Part shown: positions 1-9,004 of the stretch, piece after piece
How the letters are laid out: every line of letters begins with the position of its first letter
Position numbering within the stretch: the stretch's first letter is position 1
Assembly: GCA_003184365.1 (NCBI GenBank)
Contig: NKYR01000139.1
Span: forward strand, 753 to 64,752
Reading direction: 5' to 3'
Source of the DNA: Evernia prunastri
Lineage: Eukaryota > Ascomycota > Lecanoromycetes > Lecanorales > Parmeliaceae
DNA: 64,000 nt
The notes under the pieces: model-generated
What the model was told of the DNA's origin: nothing
The model's input: only the letters and a program-made list of their open reading frames with translations
Database searches by the model: none
Translations under genes and position numbers: made by a program

Positions 1-595
1 TTATCTTGATATGCCACTCGTCCCACTTAGGGTCAACGCCGTCAGTAAACATAGGAGGATCAGGGCTCTTAGGTGACAGTCGTTCTTTCGTGACTTCTGG
101 CTGAGACTGAGTTCGCTGTTTCTTCTTTAGATCCTTATTCTCTTGCTTCAATGCAAAGACTTCATCTTGAAGGTCTGTAAAGTCTTCTTCTCGGAGTTGT
201 TGTACCTCTGTTTTCTTCTGTTCTCGTTCAAGCGCTAAGATCTTGGCTTGAATTTCTGTGTTAACCTTCTCATAGTGCCCGATAGCCAGGGCATAGCGAT
301 CAAGTTGCTCTGTATTGTGAATGCCAGCATCGCGTTGCTCACGGAGAGTTTGAATCATTTCTAGGACTGAGAGTACGTTGCTCTCTACGGACTGAGTTAG
401 GTCCTCAGGGGAGTTGATATTCCATGGATCCAGGGTTGTATCGAAGTTCTCTCCGTCCTTTGGGATCACTGAAAGTCTTCGATCTTTCGTTTGTTTTAAG
501 AGGCTGCTGGCTCCTTGTTGAATTTCCTTGAGAGACTCTTGCAGTTCTGTCATATCAAGTGGAGTAGCCTCGTTTACCGCGCTCAAATTTGCCAT
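1..595 (-). mobile_element. LTR retrotransposon gag, N-terminal part (runs off the left edge)
   Basis: An open frame without stops reads on the minus strand from ATG at 593-595 to the window edge, about 198 codons. The start reads MANLSAVNEATPLDM. The middle is a charged, Glu/Lys/Gln-rich stretch that should form a coiled coil. Near the edge is a Pro/Asp segment followed by DPKWDEWHIK, a pattern common at the start of the capsid region of fungal LTR-element Gag proteins. The frame is uninterrupted and its base composition is normal, so this copy looks young and escaped the mutation seen in the AT-rich block next to it. A second, related gag start lies at 5617 on the plus strand. Whether the element is copia-like or gypsy-like cannot be said, because pol lies outside the window. 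Confidence 0.7.
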
Positions 596-1095
596 GTTGA
601 GAGGAAGTTAGCTCTGAAAGTTTGTTTGTTGGGGGGGATTGGTTTGCACGAATGCTGGGGTGCTTGCACGTATGCAGCGAGACCTCCTCGTAAGGGGTTT
701 TCCTTGTGGTCAACAAGTCCTAGCCACGAATGGTTCGTTTTGCCTGTAGGTAGGCCACACCCGAGTGTCCAATGATCTGCTATCGAAACAGCTTCACAAC
801 GGTCCCGTTTGACAATTTTATTTTACTGTTCGCTTGCCAGTACGAACGGAAGGGTGGATGATCTAGTTGTAGTGTCAGAACCGTGCCCAGAGTCAAGTCT
901 AATGGGGGTAAATTGAATAAGACAACTAGATAAGGAGGAAATATGTACAGAAGAAGAGCGCTTAAATACTAGGAAGAATCCCCGCTAGCCTATGTGTCAA
1001 TGGGAATGTGTCAATAACCAATAAACACTCTATGTGCTAGACACATAGCCATAAACACTCCCTATGTGCCTGACACCTAGGGTACGTCCGTAACA
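596..1095 (-). mobile_element. 5' LTR and leader of the left LTR element
   Basis: Read on the minus strand, the segment begins TGTTACGGACGTACCC at 1095 and leads into the gag ATG at 595. It is an inverted, diverged copy of 4954-5410: both share the terminal TGTTACGGACG, a segment with tandem 'TGTGTCAGGCACATAG'-like blocks, and a GTGTGGCCTACC stretch. The LTR therefore starts at 1095. Its 3' end and primer-binding site could not be fixed, so LTR and leader are given together. Confidence 0.7.
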
Positions 1096-1702
1096 ATCGT
1101 CGCTGATTCGTATAATGTAAACTTACGTTCAGTTCAGAGAATAAGATATTACTAACGTAATTACGACACAGTCTTTCTACTCACTGATATCGCTGAGAGA
1201 CGTCTTAGAGCTCTACAAGACTATCATAAATATAAGCTTCTTAAGTACTTACGGAAGCGATCTATAACTTATTTGAATAAGCTACAGTATTATCTCTTTA
1301 ACACATTTGACGTTATTATCGATAAGTAAGTTATCTAAAGAACTCTGCGTCGGCTTAATTAATCTCGTAAGCGTCTTTAAAGAATTATACGTTAGCGTAA
1401 TCAATAGTTACGCGATAACTAATTTGCGAAGCTATTTTAATAACGAGTTAATTAGCTGATATTCTTAAACGAGAGTGCTACTTGCGAGCGAATAGATATC
1501 TTATATCTAATTTCTATAGACGCGTCAGTCTAACTGTAATAGCGAATAGACGTTATAAATAAGTATCGCGTGAAATAAAAATATCAATAACGTAGAATCT
1601 ACGTCGTTCGAAGAGATAAAGCTTATTATCTGCATATACGATTAATAAATATCTCGAATAAATTATCTATCAGAACTTCATTACTACGACAATGTTCAAC
1701 GA

Positions 1703-1965
1703 TGTCACGGTGTGAAGTCAGCCCTACCCTAGTCCCGATCTAGCCCAGTCAGCCAAGGGTCGCTAGGACCTCATTCCAACAGTTAGATGCGAGCATCTAT
1801 GCGATAGATGCGATAAGCTAGTCTAGCGTGTCATCTGTTCTCATATAGGGGCGCTGGTCGCCTACTTCCTGTTTTCCTTCTTCGTCTTTCGTCTTGTAAA
1901 TAGACCTGATCCTACCAGACCAAGTATACCAAGTGGTAGTCCTAGCCTAGCCTCGTTTCTTGACA
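1703..1965. mobile_element. Solo LTR, 263 bp, 5-bp target duplication AACGA
   Basis: The segment starts TGTCACGGTG and ends TTCTTGACA, so it has matching TGTCA..TGACA termini. It is flanked on both sides by AACGA (1698-1702 and 1966-1970), a perfect 5-bp target-site duplication as made by LTR-element integrases. Its composition is much more GC-balanced than the surrounding block. No internal coding region is present, so it is a solo LTR left by recombination between two LTRs. Confidence 0.8.
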
Positions 1966-2409
1966 AACGACTTCGTTCGAGATCTTATTCTTTCTCACTG
2001 CGATTTTTATATAGTCGGCGAGTCTCTTTCAGTCATTATTTGCGATAATGCGAGCGTTTATTATAATTAGAAGTTAGCTGAAATCTATAAGCAAGCGAAT
2101 ATACGACTTGAATATCTATTTTCTTATTTTTCTAATTTGAATTTTATCGAGATCTTATTTTCGATACTTAAGACGTGAATTAAAAGATATTAAAATATCG
2201 CTAAGAGATATGCAGAGGCTGATAACTTTCCTAAGTTTCTAGATATGACTGTTCGGACGTAGACTGATATAGGAAATTCGAGCAATATCTTTCGAAAGAG
2301 TGATATCTTCTATAGAAGCGATATAGAAATATATATAGATAAGAATAATAAGAAAGAGAAAGAGAAAGATACGTTTATTTTAAACTTATTTATATAACTA
2401 TATGCTGTC

Positions 2410-2908
2410 TGTTAGACTGACTTATATAATAGAAGTATAGAAGCCAGGCTAGGGTTGTGTAGCAATGTGAACTTAGTAGAATATATATATATATTATATA
2501 TATCTAGATGATAAGACTGTTAGACTGGCTTATATAATAGAAGTATAGAAGCCAGGCTAGGGTTGTGTAGCAATGTGAACTTAGTAGAGTATATATATCT
2601 AGACGGTAAGACTAATTCTTAAGGAAGGAAAATCAGAAACACGGGGGCATGCGCTCTTTAAGCTTCTTCGCCAAGGAATCGCTTGACATGCGTATACCAA
2701 GCATTCGCGGCTCAGGCGGATACATGCACTACTGCCCCTTTTTGGCCTGCGCCTAACAAAGACTAATTCTTAAAGAAGGAAAATCAGAAACACGGGGGCA
2801 TGCGCTCCTTAAGCTTCTTCGCCAAGTAATCGCTTGGCATGCGTATGCCAAGCATTCGCGGCTCAGGCGGATACATGCACTGCTGCCCCTTTTGGCCTGC
2901 GGCTAACA
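2410..2908. mobile_element. Solo LTR (outer), split by a second copy of its own family
   Basis: The outer copy is 2410-2517 plus 2759-2908. It begins TGTTAGACTGAC and ends GGCTAACA, giving TGTTAG..CTAACA termini. It is flanked by CTGTC at 2405-2409 and again at 2909-2913, a perfect 5-bp target duplication. A complete related LTR sits inside it at 2518-2758. Ignoring the insert and one copy of its 5-bp duplication, the outer LTR is about 253 bp, close to the 241 bp of the inner one. Confidence 0.85.
2518..2758. mobile_element. Solo LTR (inner), 241 bp, inserted into the outer copy
   Basis: Begins TGTTAGACTGGC and ends GCGCCTAACA. It is flanked by AAGAC at 2513-2517 and AAGAC at 2759-2763, a perfect 5-bp target duplication lying within the outer LTR of the same family. 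Both copies share a 'GAAGCCAGGCTAGGGTTG' block and a 'CACGGGGGCATGCGCTC' block with few differences, which is why the region looks like an A-A-B-B pair of direct repeats. Confidence 0.85.
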
Positions 2909-3517
2909 CTGTCGTCTCTCGTTCTTTAACTGTTTATTTGACTGTTCGAATCAAATGCTCTATATATGTCTAGATTCAAGTCGTCTTTGTAGTTATAATG
3001 ATCGTAGTCGATCGACGAGTTCTCAATTGAGGATATAATTCTTCGAGAACTAAGTTTTCGAGGATTGAATCTTCGAGAACTAAATCTTCGAAACTGTTGT
3101 TGTTTCTGTTCTCGTCGTTATCTGCTGACATTACACGTAATTTTTCGTTCAATATTAGATAAAATATATATAGCCTCTCATCTCTCATCGCTATCTTTTC
3201 ATGACTAAACGTTCTTAATATCGTAATACTTATTAAAAAGTATATTTTTAGCTCTTTTTAACGCGTGTCGCTCGCGTTTATTTAGCTGCGAAGCAAGTCA
3301 GCTAATATATTTATCGAGATCGTCTTATATCGAATTGTGATAACGCATTGAAGGGAGAGAGGAAGCTAATGTTCTTGCAGATATTCTCGAAGACGTCGTC
3401 GCTATTCGCGATTGTAATTTTAAATGTTCTCGTATAAGATTTTGAATAGAAAGATCGCGTTAATGTAATTCATCAAGTAGCGATTTAATTTGAATATTAC
3501 TGAGATTAAAGCTTAAA

Positions 3518-3669
3518 TGTCAAGGAAATAGAACTGAATGTCATATATTCATGTGTGATGGGAAGATTTTTTGTTATTCTATGAGCCTGCAGGGCAGATA
3601 TGTGCGAAGATAGCCGCGCTAAGCCTATTCAGGCGGTAGCTTCTAAGGAGGCCTTGGCGTATTGTGACA
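3518..3669. mobile_element. Short solo LTR, 152 bp, target duplication TTAAA
   Basis: Begins TGTCAAGGAAAT and ends TATTGTGACA, again with TGTCA..TGACA termini. TTAAA flanks it at 3513-3517 and 3670-3674. The termini resemble those of the LTR at 1703-1965, but the bodies do not look alike, so it is probably another family or an internally deleted copy. The short length fits small fungal LTRs or a non-autonomous (TRIM-like) element. Confidence 0.7.
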
Positions 3670-3841
3670 TTAAAGAGACTTGCTGCGAAGAATATTGAAT
3701 AATAATTGACGACTGCGCTAATACTGCTATCGATATTTATATTAAGATAACTGATAAAGTATCAAATGAAGTTATTTGAACTTGCTATTGTCTCTTTTCT
3801 TGTCTATTTTTTAAAGTTATTTTCTTTATTATATCGATCTT

Positions 3842-4093
3842 GGGGAAGCAAAAAGAAGGCATAGAAGGAGACAATCACGGAAACAATAGCGGCAGACTGA
3901 AAGAGAACGGAAGTGACAGTGGTTTGTGGCAACAACTTGACAGTCAAAGACTAAGAGTTGACAACAATGATAACACGAGAGGATAAGTTGAAGTTTTTGT
4001 CCGAAAGGTTTCTTCAGCGCTACAAATATTCGAGGAACTCCCTGATTAGTAAAGTAGTTTACTAGATAGGCGTATTAAGCAATCAATCAATCA
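3842..4093 (+). mobile_element. Non-LTR insertion (LINE fragment or SINE) with 11-bp target duplication
   Basis: A 252-bp segment of balanced composition starts GGGGAAGCAAAAAGAAGG and ends in a short tandem tail, CAATCAATCAATCA. It is bounded by ATATCGATCTT at 3831-3841 and the same 11 bases at 4094-4104. A long target duplication plus a simple-repeat 3' tail is typical of target-primed reverse transcription. I see no RNA polymerase III B box, so a 5'-truncated LINE is more likely than a tRNA-derived SINE. Confidence 0.65.
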
Positions 4094-4953
4094 ATATCGA
4101 TCTTTATCGATATGAAAGACTTTTTCTTAATAATCCGTTCGCTAAAATCTCTTTCTAACATATTAGATCAGATTATAATATTCTTGTTATTCAATGAAAT
4201 ATGCTTATTATCGTTATTTATTTAGTAATATAAGGATTTTAACGCGTATTTCTTATTCGTGTATACTTATCGCTCTATAAGCTTTCTTCGTCACGTACTC
4301 GTAGAATCTTCTATCTCGTCTACGACTTATTAAGCTAACTAACGATTAATAAAATTGTTAAAAAGACTAAGCGCTCGTTCGACTGTATGAAAGGTGATGC
4401 TACTACTACTAATAATCGTCAGACTCGATACTTTTTTGAAAGATATATTAATAGAAGAAAGCATTTGATCGAAAGACGTTCGAGCAAATTGATAGATGAG
4501 ATCTACAATCAAGTTCTTCTTCTTTTAATTATATTAGTCTTTTAACTCAGCGAGAATCTTTAGTCAATCAAGTAGTTTATCTATATTCGTTTTACGTCTT
4601 CTATTTACTATTAAAGCGATATAATACGATTACGCGACGACTGAGACTCGATTTGCTAAATAATCGAGTTATTTGATATATATATCGACGACTCTTTACT
4701 GCTCAGCATAATATGCAAATAAAACGAAATAATACTCGTCGTTAATATTCTTTCTCAGCATATCGCTCTTAATCTTATTCGTCGACTTGATTCTCTCTCA
4801 AAATAACGTGATATAGATCTTATATACGATTAGTGACTTCGTCTTAGAATCGTCGTTATTGCTTTCGATATCGCTGAGATTCGTAAATAAAGATGGGGCT
4901 TTAATCGTAAATTGACTGATCTAAGTAAACGACTGTATTTTTTTCTCATATAA

Positions 4954-5616
4954 TGTTACGGACGTACCCTAGCTGTCAGGTACAAAGGGAGTGTTTATGG
5001 CTATGTGTCAGGCACATAGAGTATTTATTGGTCATTGACACATTCTCATTATCACATAGGCTAGCGGGGATTCTTCCTAGTATTTAAGCGCTCTTCTCCT
5101 GTGTACATATTCGCTCTTTATCTAGTTGTCTTATTCAATTTACCCCCATTAGACTTGACTCTGGGCACGGTTCTGACACTACAACTAGATCATCCACCCT
5201 TCCGTTCGTACTGACAAGCGAACAGTAAAAGAAAATTGTCATCGGGACCGTTGTGAAGACGTTTCGACGTCAGATCATTGGGCATCCGGGTGTGGCCTAC
5301 CTACAGGCAAAACGAACCATTCGTGGCTAGGACTTGTTGACCACAAGGAAAACCCCTTACGAGGAGGTACTGCTGCATACGTGCAAGCACCCCAGCATTC
5401 GTGCAAAAAACCCCCCTAACAAAAAGAACAAACTTCATTAAAGAACAAAGACTTCTTTCTCCGCTCCGCATCCAACTCCGCCTGGACGTTCTTCCTTAAG
5501 CAGTCAAGAAACCACCCCATCAAGCTGTTACCATTCAAAAGAACACCATTCAAAGCATTACCAGTCTTCGTGGTACCTCAAACGGATAAGAAACGAGTGT
5601 GCTAGACGGTGACAAC
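4954..5616 (+). mobile_element. 5' LTR and leader of the right LTR element
   Basis: Begins TGTTACGGACGTACCC and is an inverted, diverged relative of 596-1095. The two match up to about 5410 (to the GTGCAAGCACCCCAGCATTC stretch), after which this copy has roughly 150-200 bp of extra leader before its gag ATG at 5617. The LTR 3' boundary is not clear. The element points away from the AT-rich block, opposite to the left copy. Confidence 0.7.
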
Positions 5617-5695
5617 ATGGCACGAGGAAAAGGTGTTGAGAGTTCAGAAGATGAGGCTACTCCACTTGATATGGCGGAACTCCAGGAGTCTCTCA
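5617..5695 (+). mobile_element. gag N-terminus of the right LTR element, cut at an N
   Basis: ATG at 5617 opens a frame beginning MARGKGVESSEDEATPLDM. From EATPLDM on it parallels the left element's gag (EATPLDMTELQESL versus EATPLDMAELQESL), but the first dozen residues differ, so the two are related subfamilies and not identical copies. The match stops exactly at an undetermined base (N, 5696). After it, the sequence belongs to something else on the other strand. The rest of the element is missing, either through an assembly join or through truncation. Confidence 0.65.
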
Positions 5696-5696
5696 N

Positions 5697-6146
5697 TACC
5701 TGGACCGACTTCCCAGGGTATCCCCACAGTTCCTTGATCCGAAGCTCTACATCTTGCCTCGTCATACGACGAAAGTCCGGTAGTCTGGTATTGGCGGACG
5801 GCGGAAGCTGCTGGATCACGCCTTCCTGAAGCTCCTTTGCAATGGCCGCCTTGTTCTGCTTCGAACCCCGGCTTGGCCAGAAGGAAGCAGGCAACTGCAG
5901 CGGTTCCAAAGCTTGATCTCTGTCCGACCCATCCTCAGAGTCACCAAAACATGTACCGGTATCCCCACTTATCGACGAGATGTCATCGTCCCATCGCGGA
6001 GGTTCTGGAGTGGAACTCCCAAAGCGCGTACGATGCGCTGCGTATTCGGTCTGGGTGCCGTGTTTGAAGGTTCTCGGACGCTGGGAGAGGGGAAATGCAC
6101 AGCCGGGGCCCGTTGCTGGAAAGGGGTGACCCGTTGGTTTGGTCAT
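5697..6146 (-). pseudogene. Truncated hypothetical protein, N-terminal 150 codons
   Basis: A minus-strand frame opens at ATG 6144-6146 and stays open to the N at 5696, where it is replaced by retroelement sequence. The protein is rich in Ser, Pro and charged residues, with an acidic WDDDISSISGD segment around residue 50 and a more structured end (TRQDVELRIKELWGYPGK). I do not recognise the family. Base composition is like the genes to the right, unlike the repeat block. It could be a real gene broken by the retroelement, a gene split by a scaffolding gap collapsed to one N, or a spurious frame. An alternative minus frame at 5983-6204 overlaps but is less convincing. Confidence 0.4.
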
Positions 6147-6643
6147 TCAAATAGGAACGTGATGGGTCTGGTGTCAAGGGCAATAGAAGGTCAGCAGGGT
6201 ACATAACGCGAGATGTTGCTGTAGGGAGTCAGATTTTGTTACCAATGAGTTTACCACATAATTCTACACGTCGTGGTATATATTTATAAGTGGTTCTGAC
6301 AAGAATTGGTGGATCTGTGACTGATTTAAAAATTTGTGGACGCGAAGCTCGTTTTTTTGAAATACGGGGTTTCTGGAGCAGGCGTCCTAACACAAAAGTC
6401 CGCGAAGCGATCTAGACTATTTTGGGCTTAGTCCCGCGTTAGCTTTGGGACTAAGGTAGGACGCCGGCGCTAGGAGGCAACCGTGGAGTACATAGGTAAA
6501 CTCGTGAAAGTACTTCTAAAGCGAGTTTGTCTTCTTTGTTTCTCACCTTCCACTACCTCCGCCTCCCCCCACCCTCCTCAACCCTTCTCCGCTTCAAGAA
6601 GGATTTCCTTGCAGTACAAGACTACCTGTGACTTTCACTAGTC
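6147..6643. other. Intergenic, with two nested inverted repeats
   Basis: This stretch separates the broken gene from eIF2A and must hold the eIF2A promoter and 5' leader (a pyrimidine-rich run at 6540-6600). It contains a small palindromic unit at 6381-6465: outer arms GGCGTCCTA / TAGGACGCC and inner arms CTTAGTCCC / GGGACTAAG, each a perfect 9-bp pair. No open frame of note. Confidence 0.5.
6381..6465. repeat. 85-bp nested inverted repeat (hairpin or MITE remnant)
   Basis: GGCGTCCTA at 6381-6389 pairs with TAGGACGCC at 6457-6465. Inside it, CTTAGTCCC at 6427-6435 pairs with GGGACTAAG at 6447-6455. No target duplication is visible at the ends. It could be a miniature inverted-repeat element remnant or a structured upstream sequence of the eIF2A gene. 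Confidence 0.5.
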
Positions 6644-9004
6644 ATGGCGGTCCCCACCCAGTTCGCCTGTAAGTCCAGCAGTCGGGGAATGAGCTTAACT
6701 GAATTTTGATCTTCTAGATCGAACACTCAAAGGCATTGGCGTCGTCAAGGCTGCCCCAGTCTATGACTCGCTCCCTGGATTCGAAAGGTTGGTGCTCGGT
6801 CAAAGACCCTATCGCCAAGTTATTCATTGTATCCTTGGCTGACCCTCCAGTCACTAGGCCGGAGGGGAATCTCAGATGTTGTATCTATTCGCCTTGCGGA
6901 CGATACTTTGCTTGGGCATCACCTGACAGGTAACTTGTGGCGAGGGTACTGAAAGCTTCTATACTAAGCATTGGCAGAGTAACTGTCATCGACGCTTCTG
7001 TTGGCCACGTAATCACATCCTTACCAGCCCAGAACGTCTACGAGCTAGGCTTCTCCCCCCTCGGCACCTTCATCATTACCTGGCAGAGACCCTCAAAGGA
7101 TGACAATGGTGACGCAGTTAAGAACTTGAAGGTATGGAGGGTGGTCGAGGGAGGGCCGGATGCAGGCGATGGCGAGCATAATGTCGTCGGGCGTTTTGTG
7201 CAGAAGTCACAGACTGGGTGGAACCTCCAGTATACGTATGACGAACAATACTGTGCCCGCGTAGTCACAAATGAGGTTCAATTCTATCAAAGTGGATACC
7301 TTGCGACCGTGTGGAACAAGCTTCGGGTTGAAGGAGTTACGGATTTTGCAGTGTCACCTGGCAAGAACCATTCGATCGCTGTATTTCTCCCCGAGCGTAA
7401 GGTAGGCAAAGTTTCAACCCGAGTATTGATCGAATCCTAATCGCGACCTCAGGGCCAACCTGCCGCAGTAAAGGTGTTCAACGTACCAAACTTTGAGGCT
7501 CCGGTTTCTCAAAAGAACTTCTTCAAGGGGGACAAGGTTCAGCTTAAATGGAACGACCAAGGTACAAGTCTCATCGTATTAGCTCAGACCGAAGTCGACA
7601 AGTCAGGCAAGAGCTACTACGGGGAAACAACTTTGTATCTCTTGAGCGCCAATGGCGGTTTTGATTCAAGAATAGATCTAGGTACTGTACCTCTCAAGAT
7701 TGCTACGAAATAGATACTAACCCACCGCAGACAAGGATGGACCAATCCATGACGTTACATGGTCGCCGAACTCGAAAGAGTTTGGCGTCGTGTACGGCTA
7801 TATGCCAGCTAAGACCACAATTTTCAACACCAAAGCCAACGCTACTCATAACTTCGCCCTTGGCCCACGAAATACAATTCTCTTCTCTCCACATGGTAAA
7901 TTTGTGCTAGTTGCTGGCTTCGGTAACTTGGCGGGCCAGATGGACATCTACGACATGGAGAAGGATTATCAAAAAATTTGCACTATCGAAGCTAGCAATG
8001 CCAGTGTATGCCAGTGGAGTCCCGACGGCAAGCACATACTAACGGCGACTACAAGCCCGAGACTACGGGTCGATAACGGTGTGAGGATATGGCATGTCGG
8101 GGGAGGGTTGATGTATAATGAGGAATTGCAAGAGCTTTACCATGTTACTTGGCGTCCGCAGTCTCCAAAATCACATCCCTTGGAAAATCCTCTACATCCT
8201 ATGCCTACCCCGCATGCATCTGCTTTAGCGTACTTAGGCACTGTCAAGACATCATCGAAACCGGCTGGTGCATATCGACCACCTGGTGCTCGAGGTACAC
8301 TCACACCCTTAGCTTTCAAGCGTGAAGATGAGGGTGGCGCAGCATACGTCAGCAATGGCAGTCTATCTTTAGGCCTTGGAGCCAACGGTTTTGGGAAGCC
8401 GAGGAGACGAGAAGTCCCAGGCGCAGAGGTCATGGCCGAGGACCATCAAGCTACGACTGGGGCAGCATCTGCAGAGGGCGACGAGAACCTGTCAAAGGCT
8501 GCTGCAAAAAACAAGAAGAAGCGGGAGGCAAAGAAGGCAAAAGACGCTGCTGACAAAGCCACTGGGCTTGCGCCAACAGCAGATGGCGTCCCCTCTGTCA
8601 TAGCGGTAACTTCAAGTAGAAGTCCGGAAGGGAGAGATCAGAAAGGTCACCAGAGGAACCGTTCAAGGGGACAATTGGACACGCGGCCACGCTCGCAGCA
8701 ACGCAAAAAAGAGCAGCGGCAGCCTGAACGGCAACCTCAACGGGCACCGCCTTCGACCCCAGCTGCGAATGGTCCCGGCGCGATGGCACCGCAAGAAGCC
8801 CCTGAACTCTCGGTGACCTCTCCGGGTGGCGAAGGGACACCGCAAGATAAGAAGACCAGGGCTTTGCTGAAGAAGTTGCGGGCCATTGATGACCTGAAGA
8901 TGAGGCGGGCCGGGGGTGAGAAGCTGGAGGGTACACAGATTAAGAAGATGGACACGGAAGATGAGGTCAGAAAGGAGCTGGAAGGCTTGGGTTGGAATGA
9001 TTGA
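6644..9004 (+). CDS. Eukaryotic translation initiation factor 2A (eIF2A)
   Basis: Six exons: 6644-6668, 6718-6787, 6858-6929, 6978-7401, 7453-7681, 7731-9004, giving 697 residues. All five introns are 48-70 nt, GT..AG, and the frame closes. eIF2A is a monomeric cytoplasmic factor that can deliver initiator tRNA to the 40S subunit without GTP and has been linked to non-canonical and stress-time initiation. The first about 430 residues form the WD40-type propeller: GNLRCCIYSPCGRYFAW, VYELGFSPLGTF, FSPHGKFVLVAGFGNL and CQWSPDGKHILTATTSPRLR are typical blades. After it come a Pro/Gly linker and a long Lys/Arg/Gln-rich tail (KAAAKNKKKREAKKAK) ending in a helical ALLKKLRAI.. segment, as in family members. 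The 25-nt first exon carries MAVPTQFA, and splicing is needed to reach the conserved YRTLKGIG. Length is in the usual 600-700 range. Confidence 0.93.

Larger units (their letters stand above)
1096..4953. repeat. AT-rich, probably RIP-mutated transposon graveyard
   Basis: About 3.9 kb of very AT-rich sequence with many stops in all frames. TpA steps are abundant and CpA/TpG are scarce, while CpG survives in TCGA and ACG contexts. This is the signature expected of repeat-induced point mutation, which converts CpA to TpA. Four solo LTRs and one non-LTR insertion (listed separately) interrupt it and look less mutated, so they arrived later or escaped. The remaining sequence (1096-1702, 1966-2409, 2909-3517, 3670-3830, 4105-4953) is too degraded to assign to a family. 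No gene is supported here. Confidence 0.75.

Noticed and set aside
2976..3188. 70-codon minus-strand frame in the AT-rich block
   Set aside because: Low-complexity (Asn, Glu, Leu, Thr runs), inside RIP-type sequence, no family resemblance. A chance frame.
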